Origin: Io17-Chloro-G2 sp034428715
GTDB taxonomy: Bacteria; Chloroflexota; Dehalococcoidia; Lucifugimonadales; UBA3495
Assembly: GCA_034428715.1 (NCBI GenBank)
Contig: DAOUHE010000092.1
Coordinates: forward strand, 1-9,772
Reading direction: 5' to 3'
Length of the DNA: 9,772 bases
Below, in pieces: positions 1 to 6,003 of the stretch. The notes beneath the pieces are model-generated. The model was not told where the DNA came from and made no database searches. It saw only the letters and a program-made list of their open reading frames with translations. Each line of letters begins with the position of its first letter. The stretch's first letter is position 1. The translations under genes and the position numbers were made by a program.

Positions 1-57
1 TAAAACTCGCCAAGCTATGGGGTAATTATAGCCATACCGACGGCCAACGTCTCACAA

Positions 58-1059
58 ATGGACAATGGTTTAAAGAATGCCGACGATTTACTCAGAGGGA
101 TATTCAGCCATATGGGAAATGTGGGGTTAGAGGAGTCTTTCAAGTCCGGAGCCAGGGCTTACGGCTCCTGCTTGTCCGTCACGGCCGGGCCGATCTTCAA
201 CCTGAGGCAGGGGCTGGATACCGCGCAAGACGAAGACCTGATCAGCCCCCACATCATGTTCGAGGGCATGCCGACCTGGGACTCGGTGATGGCCCAGCCG
301 GTCCCGGAGCGGATGCAGTCGTTCCGCGACACCGAGACCCGCAAGGCGTTGAGTGCCGAGGCAGTCGAGGGAACCATCGAGCAGGGGACGACGGGCACCG
401 ACCGCAGGGGCCGGAGGCAGCGGGGCTTCAACCGGCGCTGGGATTTGGTGGAAGTCTTCATGACCTCAGAAGAGAGGAACCGGCATCTGGAAGGCAAGAA
501 TATCGAGCAGCTAGCCCAGGAGCAGGGTAAGGGCGTCATGGATGCATTCCTTGACCTGTCGATGGACGAGGGCCTGCAGACCCACTTTTTATGCGTCGAC
601 CGGAATGTAGACGTCGAGTCCCAGCGGCAGATACTCAACTCACCATACACCGTTATCGGGACCACCGATGGCGGCGCCCGTCCGGACAAGATGGACCGTT
701 TCGAATACAGCACCAGGCTGTTGGGGTACTGGGTCCGGGAACAGCAAGTCATGTCCCTGGAAGAGGCGGTCCACAGGCTGACGGGCAAGACCGCCCTGAT
801 GCACGATCTCCATGACCGGGGCTTCATCGCCCCAGGGAAAGCCGCCGATATCGTCATCTTCGACCCGGACACCATCGCGTCCAAACCTCGGGAGCCGGTG
901 TACGACTTTCCAGACGCTTCTATGTTGCACGTGAAGCGGGATGCCATAGGCATCGACTACGTGATCGTCAACGGTGAGGTGCTGCTGGAAGGAGGGGAGC
1001 ACACCGGAGCCCTTCCGGGCCAGGTTATCCGGGGCCCCTTGTACGATCCGGCGCGGTAA
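58..1059 (+). CDS. N-acyl-D-amino-acid deacylase-like amidohydrolase, C-terminal part only
   Basis: The 333 residues match the C-terminal half of the D-aminoacylase/N-acyl-D-amino-acid deacylase branch of the amidohydrolase superfamily, zinc enzymes that cleave N-acylated amino acids. Visible landmarks are ARAYGSC (32-38), MPTWDSV (71-77), the metal/catalytic Asp in TTDGGA (D204), the family block VMSLEEAVHRLTGKTA (231-246), and the closing beta-sandwich signature IAPGKAADIVIFDPD (257-271) followed by VNGEVLLEGGEHTGALPG. Full members have about 500-600 residues and carry an N-terminal HxH metal motif and further metal-ligand His residues; these are absent. An in-frame TAA lies at bases 1-3, so the frame cannot extend far upstream, although codons from base 4 onward are open. 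The first 120 bases are clearly AT-richer (about 43% G+C) than the remainder. No convincing SD precedes the ATG at 58. I infer a 5'-truncated or frameshifted remnant that is probably inactive; family assignment is firm, intactness is not. Confidence 0.75.
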   Translation: MDNGLKNADDLLRGIFSHMGNVGLEESFKSGARAYGSCLSVTAGPIFNLRQGLDTAQDEDLISPHIMFEGMPTWDSVMAQPVPERMQSFRDTETRKALSAEAVEGTIEQGTTGTDRRGRRQRGFNRRWDLVEVFMTSEERNRHLEGKNIEQLAQEQGKGVMDAFLDLSMDEGLQTHFLCVDRNVDVESQRQILNSPYTVIGTTDGGARPDKMDRFEYSTRLLGYWVREQQVMSLEEAVHRLTGKTALMHDLHDRGFIAPGKAADIVIFDPDTIASKPREPVYDFPDASMLHVKRDAIGIDYVIVNGEVLLEGGEHTGALPGQVIRGPLYDPAR

Positions 1060-1103
1060 TCGACCAACCACCGTTGCGGATGCATGGAAGTGCGGCGATA
1101 TTT

Positions 1104-1135
1104 AAGGCCACGGACCGTTGCCCTGTGGCCTTTTT
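1104..1135 (+). terminator. Rho-independent terminator after the amidohydrolase
   Basis: The arms AAGGCCAC (1104-1111) and GTGGCCTT (1125-1132) form a perfect 8-bp stem with a 13-nt loop, and the 3' arm runs into a T tract (1131-1135). It lies 45 bases after the amidohydrolase stop, so it ends that transcript and separates it from the next gene. Confidence 0.75.
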
Positions 1136-1359
1136 CACCAAGCCGCGTAACACCGGCATTGCTTAGCGATTCGAACAACAAGAGTCTGGGAAAGCGGCAG
1201 TATTGGCGCGATAGTTGCCGGAAAAGGGGAACCAGAAACCCATTGCCGGTTTAAAAGAAGGTGTGTTAAGCGTGCCACCGCCCTCGCCAACGGCTAGCCG
1301 AAGGGTACCCGCGCGGCGGCCTTTGTTGGAGAAAACTGGCGCAGAGGGTTTCAACGCCC

Positions 1360-1388
1360 TTGACGGTCCGCGCCGGTTAGAGTAGATT
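1360..1388 (+). promoter_or_regulatory. Sigma-70-type promoter for the FmdB-like gene
   Basis: A -35 box TTGACG (1360-1365, five of six consensus bases) is followed by exactly 17 bases and a -10 box TAGATT (1383-1388, four of six). Transcription would begin near 1395, leaving a leader of about 90 bases. Spacing and position support it; start-site mapping would be needed to prove it. Confidence 0.5.
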
Positions 1389-1487
1389 CATGGTAAGCAA
1401 AGGCGACCCGGGGCAACAGGTCTCTACCAGGCATAGACCGGGGACCGGCTATCAGAGAATCGATCAATCTACTGGGAAGGTTACAGA

Positions 1488-1712
1488 ATGCCGCTTTACG
1501 AATATTTGTGCCCTACCTGCAAACACAAGTTCGACAAGCTACAACCCATGAGCTCCGAGGGAGCCGACTGCCTCAACTGCGAACAGCCCGCCAAACGGGC
1601 CATTTCGGTTTTCGCACGGGTTGGCAAGGCCGGGGAAGAGTCCACCGGTTTCGGCCCATTGCCCCCTCTGAGCGGGGGTTGCTGCGGCGGAGGCTGCGGC
1701 TGCGGCCACTGA
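1488..1712 (+). CDS. FmdB/CxxC family zinc-ribbon protein
   Basis: This 74-residue protein starts MPLYEYLCPTCKHKF, the hallmark opening of the FmdB-type putative regulatory zinc ribbon. Two CxxC knuckles (C8/C11 and C28/C31) would bind one zinc ion. The middle section is linker-like and the C-terminus is a Gly/Cys-rich tail with four more cysteines (C65, C66, C70, C72) ending in His, which is common in this family and might bind further metal. The family is named after a protein in a formamidase/methanol-dehydrogenase regulatory context, but the biochemical role of most members is unknown. The ATG has a good SD (GGAAGG, 1475-1480) seven bases upstream. It is monocistronic, with its own promoter and a terminator at 1749-1787. 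Family assignment is secure; function is not. Confidence 0.88.
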   Translation: MPLYEYLCPTCKHKFDKLQPMSSEGADCLNCEQPAKRAISVFARVGKAGEESTGFGPLPPLSGGCCGGGCGCGH

Positions 1713-1748
1713 AATCCCCCACCACCGTCATCAGAGCTAACTCCGGTA

Positions 1749-1787
1749 AAAAGAGGCTTTCACCTTTGGTCAGGAAAAGCCTCTTTT
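1749..1787. terminator. Bidirectional terminator between convergent genes
   Basis: Twelve-base arms AAAAGAGGCTTT (1749-1760) and AAAGCCTCTTTT (1776-1787) pair perfectly around a 15-nt loop. The A-rich and T-rich bases at the stem ends give a U tract whichever strand is read, so the hairpin can end both the FmdB-like gene (plus) and the DUF1461 gene (minus), which converge here. Confidence 0.85.
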
Positions 1788-1798
1788 GATTTTGCCGC

Positions 1799-2533
1799 CT
1801 ACCTGGCTTCGTCGATGCCCGCCGGCTGATGGGAAATACCGTCCTGGCGCTCCCTGCGCCACCACCATAAATAGCTTCCAGACCCCACTATGGCGATCAC
1901 CGCGCCAACCACGGTGACGGTGGCCACCCGAAGAGTGGCATCGAACCAAAACCCCTGAGGAAACATCAGCAGCAGGTAATCCGTATATGGGTTCAGCTGC
2001 CACAGATCGTTCCTAAAGCTGATCTGGTGAAACAAGAGGAAAAGGGCCTCGAATCCCACCAGGGAAAACAATCCAACGGCCAGGATCATGATCAGGGTGA
2101 GGACCCCTCCCCGCAAGTAATAATGGGCCAGCCTAGCGGCATAAATCCGGGGCTGCCATACCAGTCCCGCCACGGTGAAAACAAGTAAATAAACCCCTGT
2201 GATAGCCCCCACGGCATATACGCCCCAAATCAGCCGCTTCACGTCGGCCATATGGAGTACCTCACGCTGGTTGAACAAATCCTGATCCACGCCAAAGATC
2301 CGGGTACGCACCGACAACGGTTCCCGTCGGGAATTGAAATACTGGCGCAACTCAACGCCGGCCTGATCCAGGTCTGGGCCGGTGATCCCTGTTATCTCTG
2401 AAACGTGGTATCGCTGAAATCCTCCGTTATAGAGCCCGGCGTCGTTAACCGCGTATGTAACGCTGGCCGCGATCAAAAACAGGGGAACCGATGCCGCTAA
2501 TAAGAACTCTGGAATCCAAGATAGACGACCCAT
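1799..2533 (-). CDS. DUF1461/TIGR01906 family membrane protein, Lit-like (lipoprotein intramolecular transacylase candidate)
   Basis: The 244-residue protein has four hydrophobic segments at about 7-28, 102-127, 139-168 and 201-226. Between the first two lies a polar domain ending in FNQREVLHMADVK (87-99); after the third comes FHQISFRNDLW (168-178) and the MFPQGFWFD motif (190-198). These are the conserved blocks of the DUF1461/TIGR01906 family. The family includes Lit of low-GC Gram-positives, which moves an acyl chain within the lipid-modified N-terminal Cys of lipoproteins to give the lyso form, using two conserved histidines (H85 and H157 as I recall). Here H94 and H169 occupy the corresponding motifs at similar spacing (75 versus 72). 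The start is supported by the SD GAGGA six bases before the ATG. It stands alone, convergent with the FmdB-like gene and divergent from mazG. Family is well supported; the Lit activity in this organism is inference. Confidence 0.8.
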   Translation of the reverse strand: MGRLSWIPEFLLAASVPLFLIAASVTYAVNDAGLYNGGFQRYHVSEITGITGPDLDQAGVELRQYFNSRREPLSVRTRIFGVDQDLFNQREVLHMADVKRLIWGVYAVGAITGVYLLVFTVAGLVWQPRIYAARLAHYYLRGGVLTLIMILAVGLFSLVGFEALFLLFHQISFRNDLWQLNPYTDYLLLMFPQGFWFDATLRVATVTVVGAVIAIVGSGSYLWWWRRERQDGISHQPAGIDEAR

Positions 2534-2569
2534 TGTTCATCCTCAAAATGCTGGGCTTCGCCCTAAAAT

Positions 2570-2681
2570 TGTCATTCTGCGAGCGCAGCGACTGAAGGAT
2601 CTGGGGAGAGGGTTCTCCCCGGACGAGATGGTGGTTGAGCTACCCTGCCGCCCCAGATCCTTCTCGTTGCTCAGGATGACA
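2570..2681. repeat. Palindromic intergenic repeat, copy 1
   Basis: A 112-base imperfect palindrome. The left arm begins TGTCATTCTG and reaches GAAGGATCTGGGG; the reverse complement of the right arm begins TGTCATCCTGAG and reaches the same GAAGGATCTGGGG. The two arms flank about 45 unrelated bases. A second element with the same outer ends lies at 4533-4666. It sits between the divergent DUF1461 gene and mazG, so it may be transcribed into a long hairpin in the leader of the former. No coding capacity is evident; it looks like a non-autonomous or REP-like dispersed repeat. Confidence 0.75.
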
Positions 2682-2736
2682 GATTGCCTTGGTGACGCGA
2701 TCAGTATGATGCGACCTACGTTAGCATTGGCTTCCC

Positions 2737-2766
2737 TTGCCGGGCAACCGGTGGCGTCGCTATAAT
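2737..2766 (+). promoter_or_regulatory. Promoter of mazG
   Basis: A perfect -10 box TATAAT lies at 2761-2766 with TTGCCG at 2737-2742 as a plausible -35 box, 18 bases apart. The predicted start of transcription is near 2773, which is itself an in-frame ATG; the preferred mazG start lies 45 bases further on. Confidence 0.55.
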
Positions 2767-2817
2767 CCGGCCATGTGTTCTCAAGAAAACGCCGGACAAA
2801 AAATCCCTGAAGGTGAT

Positions 2818-3633
2818 ATGGACCAATTTCAGACCCTGGTGGCAATCGTAGAGCGGCTCAGAGCTCCCGGTGGCTGCCCCTGGGACCGGGAGCAGACCCA
2901 TGCCTCGTTGAAGCGCAATCTGCTGGAAGAGTGCTACGAGGTTTTGGAAGCAATAGATTCGGACGATCCCCAACTCTTGGCCGAGGAATTGGGAGACCTG
3001 TTGGTCCAGATCGGGTTCCACGCCGACATCGCCCGGGAAGCCGGCCGATTCGACCTCGGCGACGTGCTGACCAAGATCAACCGAAAGCTGATCCGGCGTC
3101 ATCCCCACGTTTTCGGCGACGCCACAGCGGCCGATGCCCGGGAAGTCGAGCGGAACTGGGAGAAGATCAAAGATGAGGAGAGGCGGGAGCAGGGCGTCAA
3201 GAAATCGCCGGTGGACGGCATTCCCAAAGACCTACCGGCCCTGACCGCCGCCCAGCTCATGCAGGACCGGGTGGTCCGGGCGGGATTCGATTGGGAAAAT
3301 ATTGACGAAGTTTTAAACAAGCTGGCCGAAGAGGTCGATGAGCTGCGGAAGGCAGAGACTCACCATGAAAAGGTGCACGAGCTAGGTGACGTTCTCTTCA
3401 TGATGGTGAATCTATCACGTTGGCTGGAGATCCACGCCGAGGATGCGTTGCGGATAGCCAACCAACGTTTTCGGTGGCGCTACCTTAAGATGGAAGAACT
3501 GGCTGACGACCGTGGCCGGGATTTTCCCCGGCTGCCCATGTCAGAAAAAGATGAACTATGGCGAGAAGCCAAGGTTCTGGAGTCAAAGGGGATGGAGTCA
3601 AAGGGGATGGAGTCCCGCCAGGAGGAAAATTAA
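2818..3633 (+). CDS. mazG: Nucleoside triphosphate pyrophosphohydrolase MazG
   Basis: MazG hydrolyses canonical and damaged NTPs to NMP and pyrophosphate and in some bacteria lowers alarmone levels. The 271-residue protein has both tandem all-alpha MazG domains. Domain 1 shows GGCPWDREQTH (18-28), the Mg-binding EExYE (37-41) and EELGD (56-60), then RRHPHVFG (93-100). The linker carries NWEKIKDEE (113-121), and domain 2 repeats the metal motif as EEVDEL (171-176) with ELGD (188-191). I chose the ATG at 2818 because MDQFQTLVAIVERLR aligns with the start of E. coli MazG and AGGTGAT directly precedes it. An ATG at 2773 would add 15 unlikely residues, though a leaderless start there is conceivable because the promoter predicts transcription starting at that base. 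The last 16 residues contain a tandem ESKGM duplication. The gene converges on the S49 peptidase gene, 15 bases apart. Confidence 0.93.
   Translation: MDQFQTLVAIVERLRAPGGCPWDREQTHASLKRNLLEECYEVLEAIDSDDPQLLAEELGDLLVQIGFHADIAREAGRFDLGDVLTKINRKLIRRHPHVFGDATAADAREVERNWEKIKDEERREQGVKKSPVDGIPKDLPALTAAQLMQDRVVRAGFDWENIDEVLNKLAEEVDELRKAETHHEKVHELGDVLFMMVNLSRWLEIHAEDALRIANQRFRWRYLKMEELADDRGRDFPRLPMSEKDELWREAKVLESKGMESKGMESRQEEN
3579..3614 (+). repeat. 15-bp tandem repeat in the mazG 3' end
   Basis: The unit GGAGTCAAAGGGGAT occurs at 3579-3593 and 3594-3608, followed by a six-base partial third copy. As 15 is divisible by three, the duplication stays in frame and encodes a repeated ESKGM in the disordered-looking C-terminal tail, beyond both catalytic domains. 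It looks like a recent replication slippage. Confidence 0.85.
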
Positions 3634-3648
3634 CGGCGAACTCCCGGT

Positions 3649-4491
3649 TTACCCGCCGGAGTAGTCGCCCATCAGAAAGGTAGGCTCCAGGTAATATATT
3701 CCGCCGGACAACAGCCGCTGGACTGGACCGGTCATGAAGTCGATACCAGAAGCTCCAGCGGCTCCGTTGGCGGCCCGGCCCATGAACCGGTCGGAGAACG
3801 ACCGCTTAGGCTGCACTAAAAAGGGCCGAGGCCGCGCATCACCCAGTTTGGCAGCCGCGTCCAACGCCTGATCGAATCCGCCAAGTTCGTCCACCAAACC
3901 CATTTCCATGGCCCGCCGCGCGGTATATATCTCTCCCGTCGCCAGTTCCTTCACCCGAGCCTCATCCATGGACCTTCCTTGGGAAACCACGGTTACGAAG
4001 TTTACGTACACTTCGTCGATCAGTTCCTGGAATTTTCCTTCTTCCTCGGTGGTGGGACTGCGCCAGAAGCCGGTCATGTCTTTTAGCGACCCGCTTTTGA
4101 AAACCGAGAATTGAACCCCCACCTTGCCCAAAAGCTGTTCCAGGACGGGGCGGAGGTATATCACGCCGATGGAACCGACCATGGCCGTGGGGAGAGCCAA
4201 CACGAGGCTGGCGGCGCAACACAGGTAGTAGCCTCCCGAAGCGCCCATGCCCCTGACGTAGGCCACCACCGGTTTGATCTCGGCAACTTTGCGGATGCTG
4301 TGGTAGAGGACCTCGGAGCCCGACGCCGAGCCTCCCGGAGAGTCAATATCCAGCAATAAGGCCCGATAACGCTTGCTCTTGGCGATGGAGTCGAACAGCC
4401 GGGAATAGGTGTTGGTCCTGATCCTGGTGCCGATCACACCGTGTAGTTCCACCACCGCCACCCCGGCGCGCCTGTTCAGACCAAAAGCCAT
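3649..4491 (-). CDS. sppA: SppA-type S49 family peptidase without a signal anchor
   Basis: SppA enzymes are Ser-Lys proteases that degrade leftover signal peptides and other peptides. Of 280 residues, the conserved core shows LDIDSPGGS (47-55), the nucleophile in GMGASGGYYL (S85), VGSIGVI (105-111) and SGSLKDM with the general base K137. The S85 to K137 spacing of 52 equals that of B. subtilis SppA (S147/K199), which supports a competent active site. GEIYTARRAMEMGLVDELGG (186-205) is the usual C-terminal family block. The protein begins MAFGLNRRAGVAVVELHG, with no N-terminal membrane segment, unlike E. coli and Bacillus SppA. The start is decided by the perfect SD AAGGAG (minus strand, 4503-4498), six bases from the ATG. 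A cytoplasmic or peripherally bound enzyme is therefore likely. A palindromic repeat lies just upstream; the gene converges with mazG. Confidence 0.9.
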   Translation of the reverse strand: MAFGLNRRAGVAVVELHGVIGTRIRTNTYSRLFDSIAKSKRYRALLLDIDSPGGSASGSEVLYHSIRKVAEIKPVVAYVRGMGASGGYYLCCAASLVLALPTAMVGSIGVIYLRPVLEQLLGKVGVQFSVFKSGSLKDMTGFWRSPTTEEEGKFQELIDEVYVNFVTVVSQGRSMDEARVKELATGEIYTARRAMEMGLVDELGGFDQALDAAAKLGDARPRPFLVQPKRSFSDRFMGRAANGAAGASGIDFMTGPVQRLLSGGIYYLEPTFLMGDYSGG

Positions 4492-4532
4492 TTTGAACTC
4501 CTTAACCCGGCTGGATGGCCTTGCCCCAAAAC

Positions 4533-4666
4533 TGTCATCCTGAGGAGCGCAGCGCCCGAAGGATCTAAATTCATGTATGTTGCGCCCCAGTTGGCGATCC
4601 TAAACTCACTAATTTAGACCCTTCGTGGATTTAATCCTGAGTTCCGCTGAAGGGCTCGGGGTGACA
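4533..4666. repeat. Palindromic intergenic repeat, copy 2
   Basis: A 134-base imperfect palindrome. The left arm runs from TGTCATCCTGAGGAGCG to CGAAGGATCTAAAT; the reverse complement of the right arm runs from TGTCACCCCGAG to CGAAGGGTCTAAAT, with about 17 extra bases. The outer TGTCA ends, the GAAGGRTCT core and the size are shared with 2570-2681, while the centres differ, so both belong to one dispersed family. It ends 42 bases before the sppA start codon. Confidence 0.7.
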
Positions 4667-4800
4667 TGCTGCGTGGGTTTATTTGAGGCAAAACCTAGCT
4701 GGTTGATGCCGGTTATCTCTTGGTTTTGTTATTGTACTCCGGCGGCAGCGGTTACTGGAGTTTGGGCCAGCCGATATCACCACGTTGTTGTTCGCAATAA

Positions 4801-4834
4801 TAAAAACCGACCGGAATTTTCAGCCCAGCCGGTC
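4801..4834 (-). terminator. Terminator of the substrate-binding-like gene
   Basis: On the minus strand GACCGG (4834-4829) pairs with CCGGTC (4814-4809) around a 14-nt loop and is followed after two bases by TTTTT (4806-4802). It lies 26 bases after the stop codon of the minus-strand gene ending at 4861. Confidence 0.6.
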
Positions 4835-4860
4835 TTAGGCACGCGAGGTTTGGATCTGCC

Positions 4861-5787
4861 CTAGTCGTCGGCCGGGGGGGCGGCGGGCTCGGCCAGGCGG
4901 TTGTCGACCAGGTCCGTGGTGCATACCGATTGGTTCAGCAGGTTCCAGCGGACCATCCAGTGGTAGGTGTCAGCCACGATCTCATCAGTATAGGGCGCCT
5001 GTTTGGTGTAGCGAAGCCGCGGCAGGTGGAAATCCTCCGGGCTGAGGCCGCCCCATTTGGCCGCCACCGGCGCGAACCTGGGCTCGTCGATCAGATAGTG
5101 GATATATTTTCGTTTGTCGGCGTTGATCAGGTCGATGGCCTTGGCCACAGCCCGGTTGATGGCGTTGAATGTTTCCTCGTCCATGTCGTCGCTGGCGTTC
5201 TCAGCCCCCAGGTAATGACCCTCGCAAACGGCGCGGCAACCAAGTTTCTCCGCTAGGGCGATATAGGGCTCCATCACGGCGGCGGCCTCTATCTCGCGGT
5301 TCATCAACGCCTCAAACCGATGCTGGGGCGACCCGTAATGCACCACCTTGATCTTATCGGCCGGAAGATAGCCCTCCAGAAGACGAAGGGCTACGTAATG
5401 GGAACCGGCGTGGAAGTTGACCGCCACCGGCACGTTGCCCAGAGTGCCGGGATAGTAGTGGGGTGAATCTGGATGCACCATGATGGCCTGGCTGGCCACC
5501 GCGGAGCGCAGGGCGACCACCTTGGCTCCGGCATTACTCTCATAGGCCCGACGGACCTGACCTTCTTCTCAAGCGCGGTAAATGGAAACCCGGCCCTCTT
5601 CGAAGGGGGTATGGCCCAGGATCGGATTCACCGCTTCGGGATCGGTAGTGTGTTCCACGACGCCGCTGGTGGGGGCATCAACAAATTCCATCTCAATGCC
5701 TTCGGCCTCAAAGAAACCTTGGTCTTTCGCCACCAGCCAGGGAAGGCTGAACAGGGCGCCGTTGGTTTCACTTACTACCTTTTTCAT
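4861..5787 (-). pseudogene. NMT1/THI5-like substrate-binding protein interrupted by one in-frame TGA
   Basis: Read from the ATG at 5787, 72 codons are followed by TGA (5571-5569), and then the same frame stays open for 235 more codons to the stop at 4861. No frameshift is needed. The joined 308-codon product looks like a complete NMT1/THI5-type (SsuA/TauA-like) periplasmic-binding fold: LPWLVAKDQGFFEAEGIEMEFV at the start of lobe 1, then SAVASQAIM, VPVAVNFHAGSHYVALRLLE, HRFEALMNREIEAAAVMEPYIAL and a C-terminal helical block with LINADKRKYIHYLI. Such proteins bind sulfonates, taurine, nitriles or pyrimidines. It has no signal peptide: the first codons already encode the first beta strand, and an in-frame TAG lies four codons upstream. 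A second piece could restart at GTG 5520, preceded by GGAG. Likely causes of the TGA are nonsense mutation or sequencing error; recoding is possible but not shown. It is divergent from LLM oxidoreductase 1. Confidence 0.8.
5569..5571 (-). other. In-frame TGA inside the substrate-binding-like gene
   Basis: Context on the minus strand is TAC CGC GCT TGA GAA GAA GGT CAG, giving YRA-stop-EEGQ. Homology-like, well-formed coding sequence continues at once on the 3' side. A weak hairpin, AGGTC with GGCCT around CGTCG (5558-5544), lies 10 bases after the TGA; it is shorter than typical bacterial SECIS elements. From memory, relatives carry a Cys codon near this place, one base away from TGA; this needs an alignment. 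Confidence 0.7.
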
Positions 5788-5802
5788 GCCGTCTACCTAG
5801 TG

Positions 5803-5817
5803 TCCACAATTGGTGGA
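5803..5817. promoter_or_regulatory. Operator-like inverted repeat upstream of the substrate-binding-like gene
   Basis: TCCAC-AATTG-GTGGA is a perfect 5-bp dyad with a 5-base centre. It lies just downstream of the predicted minus-strand transcription start and 15 bases before the ATG at 5787, where a repressor site would act. Its role is inference only. Confidence 0.3.
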
Positions 5818-5827
5818 ACCTATTGCC

Positions 5828-5857
5828 AGTCTAGCAGAACGGGCGTTAACCGGGCAA
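5828..5857 (-). promoter_or_regulatory. Possible promoter of the substrate-binding-like gene
   Basis: On the minus strand TTGCCC (5857-5852) and TAGACT (5833-5828) are 18 bases apart, each with four of six consensus bases. The predicted start near 5821 gives a leader of about 34 bases that includes the dyad at 5803-5817. Confidence 0.35.
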
Positions 5858-5916
5858 CACCGGCACCAAGCGGCGAAGTGGTCTTGGGACTCCAATCAAT
5901 CGCCGAACGGCCTTCC

Positions 5917-5945
5917 TTGACACTAAATTGGGGCTGCCGTAGTAT
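5917..5945 (+). promoter_or_regulatory. Promoter of LLM oxidoreductase 1
   Basis: A perfect -35 box TTGACA (5917-5922) is separated by exactly 17 bases from TAGTAT (5940-5945, four of six). Transcription would begin near 5952. The SD AGGAG (5993-5997) lies six bases before the ATG at 6004. This is the best-formed promoter in the window. Confidence 0.65.
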
Positions 5946-6003
5946 CAGCCAAAGCTCGACCCAGCCCCATCCACGGCCATAATTCAGGCTTCAGGAGAAA
6001 CCC

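Larger units (their letters stand above)
1060..1487. other. 428-base non-coding region before the FmdB-like gene
   Basis: Apart from the terminator (1104-1135) and the promoter (1360-1388), I see no gene here. The short frames crossing it on both strands have no recognisable protein character and no good start. The transcribed leader downstream of the promoter (about 1395-1487) contains a small hairpin, GGTCT (1419-1423) with AGACC (1435-1439), and ends in the SD GGAAGG at 1475-1480. No tRNA or known riboswitch fold was recognised by eye. The 1136-1359 stretch holds nothing I can name. Confidence 0.5.
4492..4860. other. 369-base intergenic region upstream of sppA
   Basis: It contains the sppA SD, palindromic repeat copy 2 (4533-4666) and the terminator of the minus-strand gene at 4861 (4801-4834). 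Between 4667 and 4800 I see no gene. A minus-strand TACAAT (4736-4731) resembles a -10 box for sppA, but no convincing -35 box precedes it. The open frame starting at 4625 on the plus strand has no recognisable protein character and runs through both the repeat and the terminator. Confidence 0.5.

Noticed and set aside
1136..1359. Possible tRNA or structured RNA (sequence GCGATTCGAA near 1166)
   Set aside because: No acceptor stem, anticodon arm or proper T-loop could be built around it.
2737..2817. Earlier mazG starts at TTG 2737 or ATG 2773
   Set aside because: TTG 2737 is in the promoter itself. ATG 2773 adds residues without family similarity, while ATG 2818 has an SD-like AGGTGAT and aligns with E. 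coli MazG.
4625..4864. 79-codon plus-strand frame
   Set aside because: It runs through the palindromic repeat and the terminator and has no protein-like pattern or SD.
5544..5571. SECIS-like hairpin after the internal TGA, which would make the gene a selenoprotein
   Set aside because: Only five pairs including one G-U, with a short distance to the loop. No independent sign of selenocysteine machinery in the window, so kept only as a possibility.
5569..5571. TGA read as Trp (alternative genetic code)
   Set aside because: TGA ends the FmdB-like, TauE/SafE, LLM 2 and antitoxin genes at family-typical positions, and Trp is encoded by TGG throughout.
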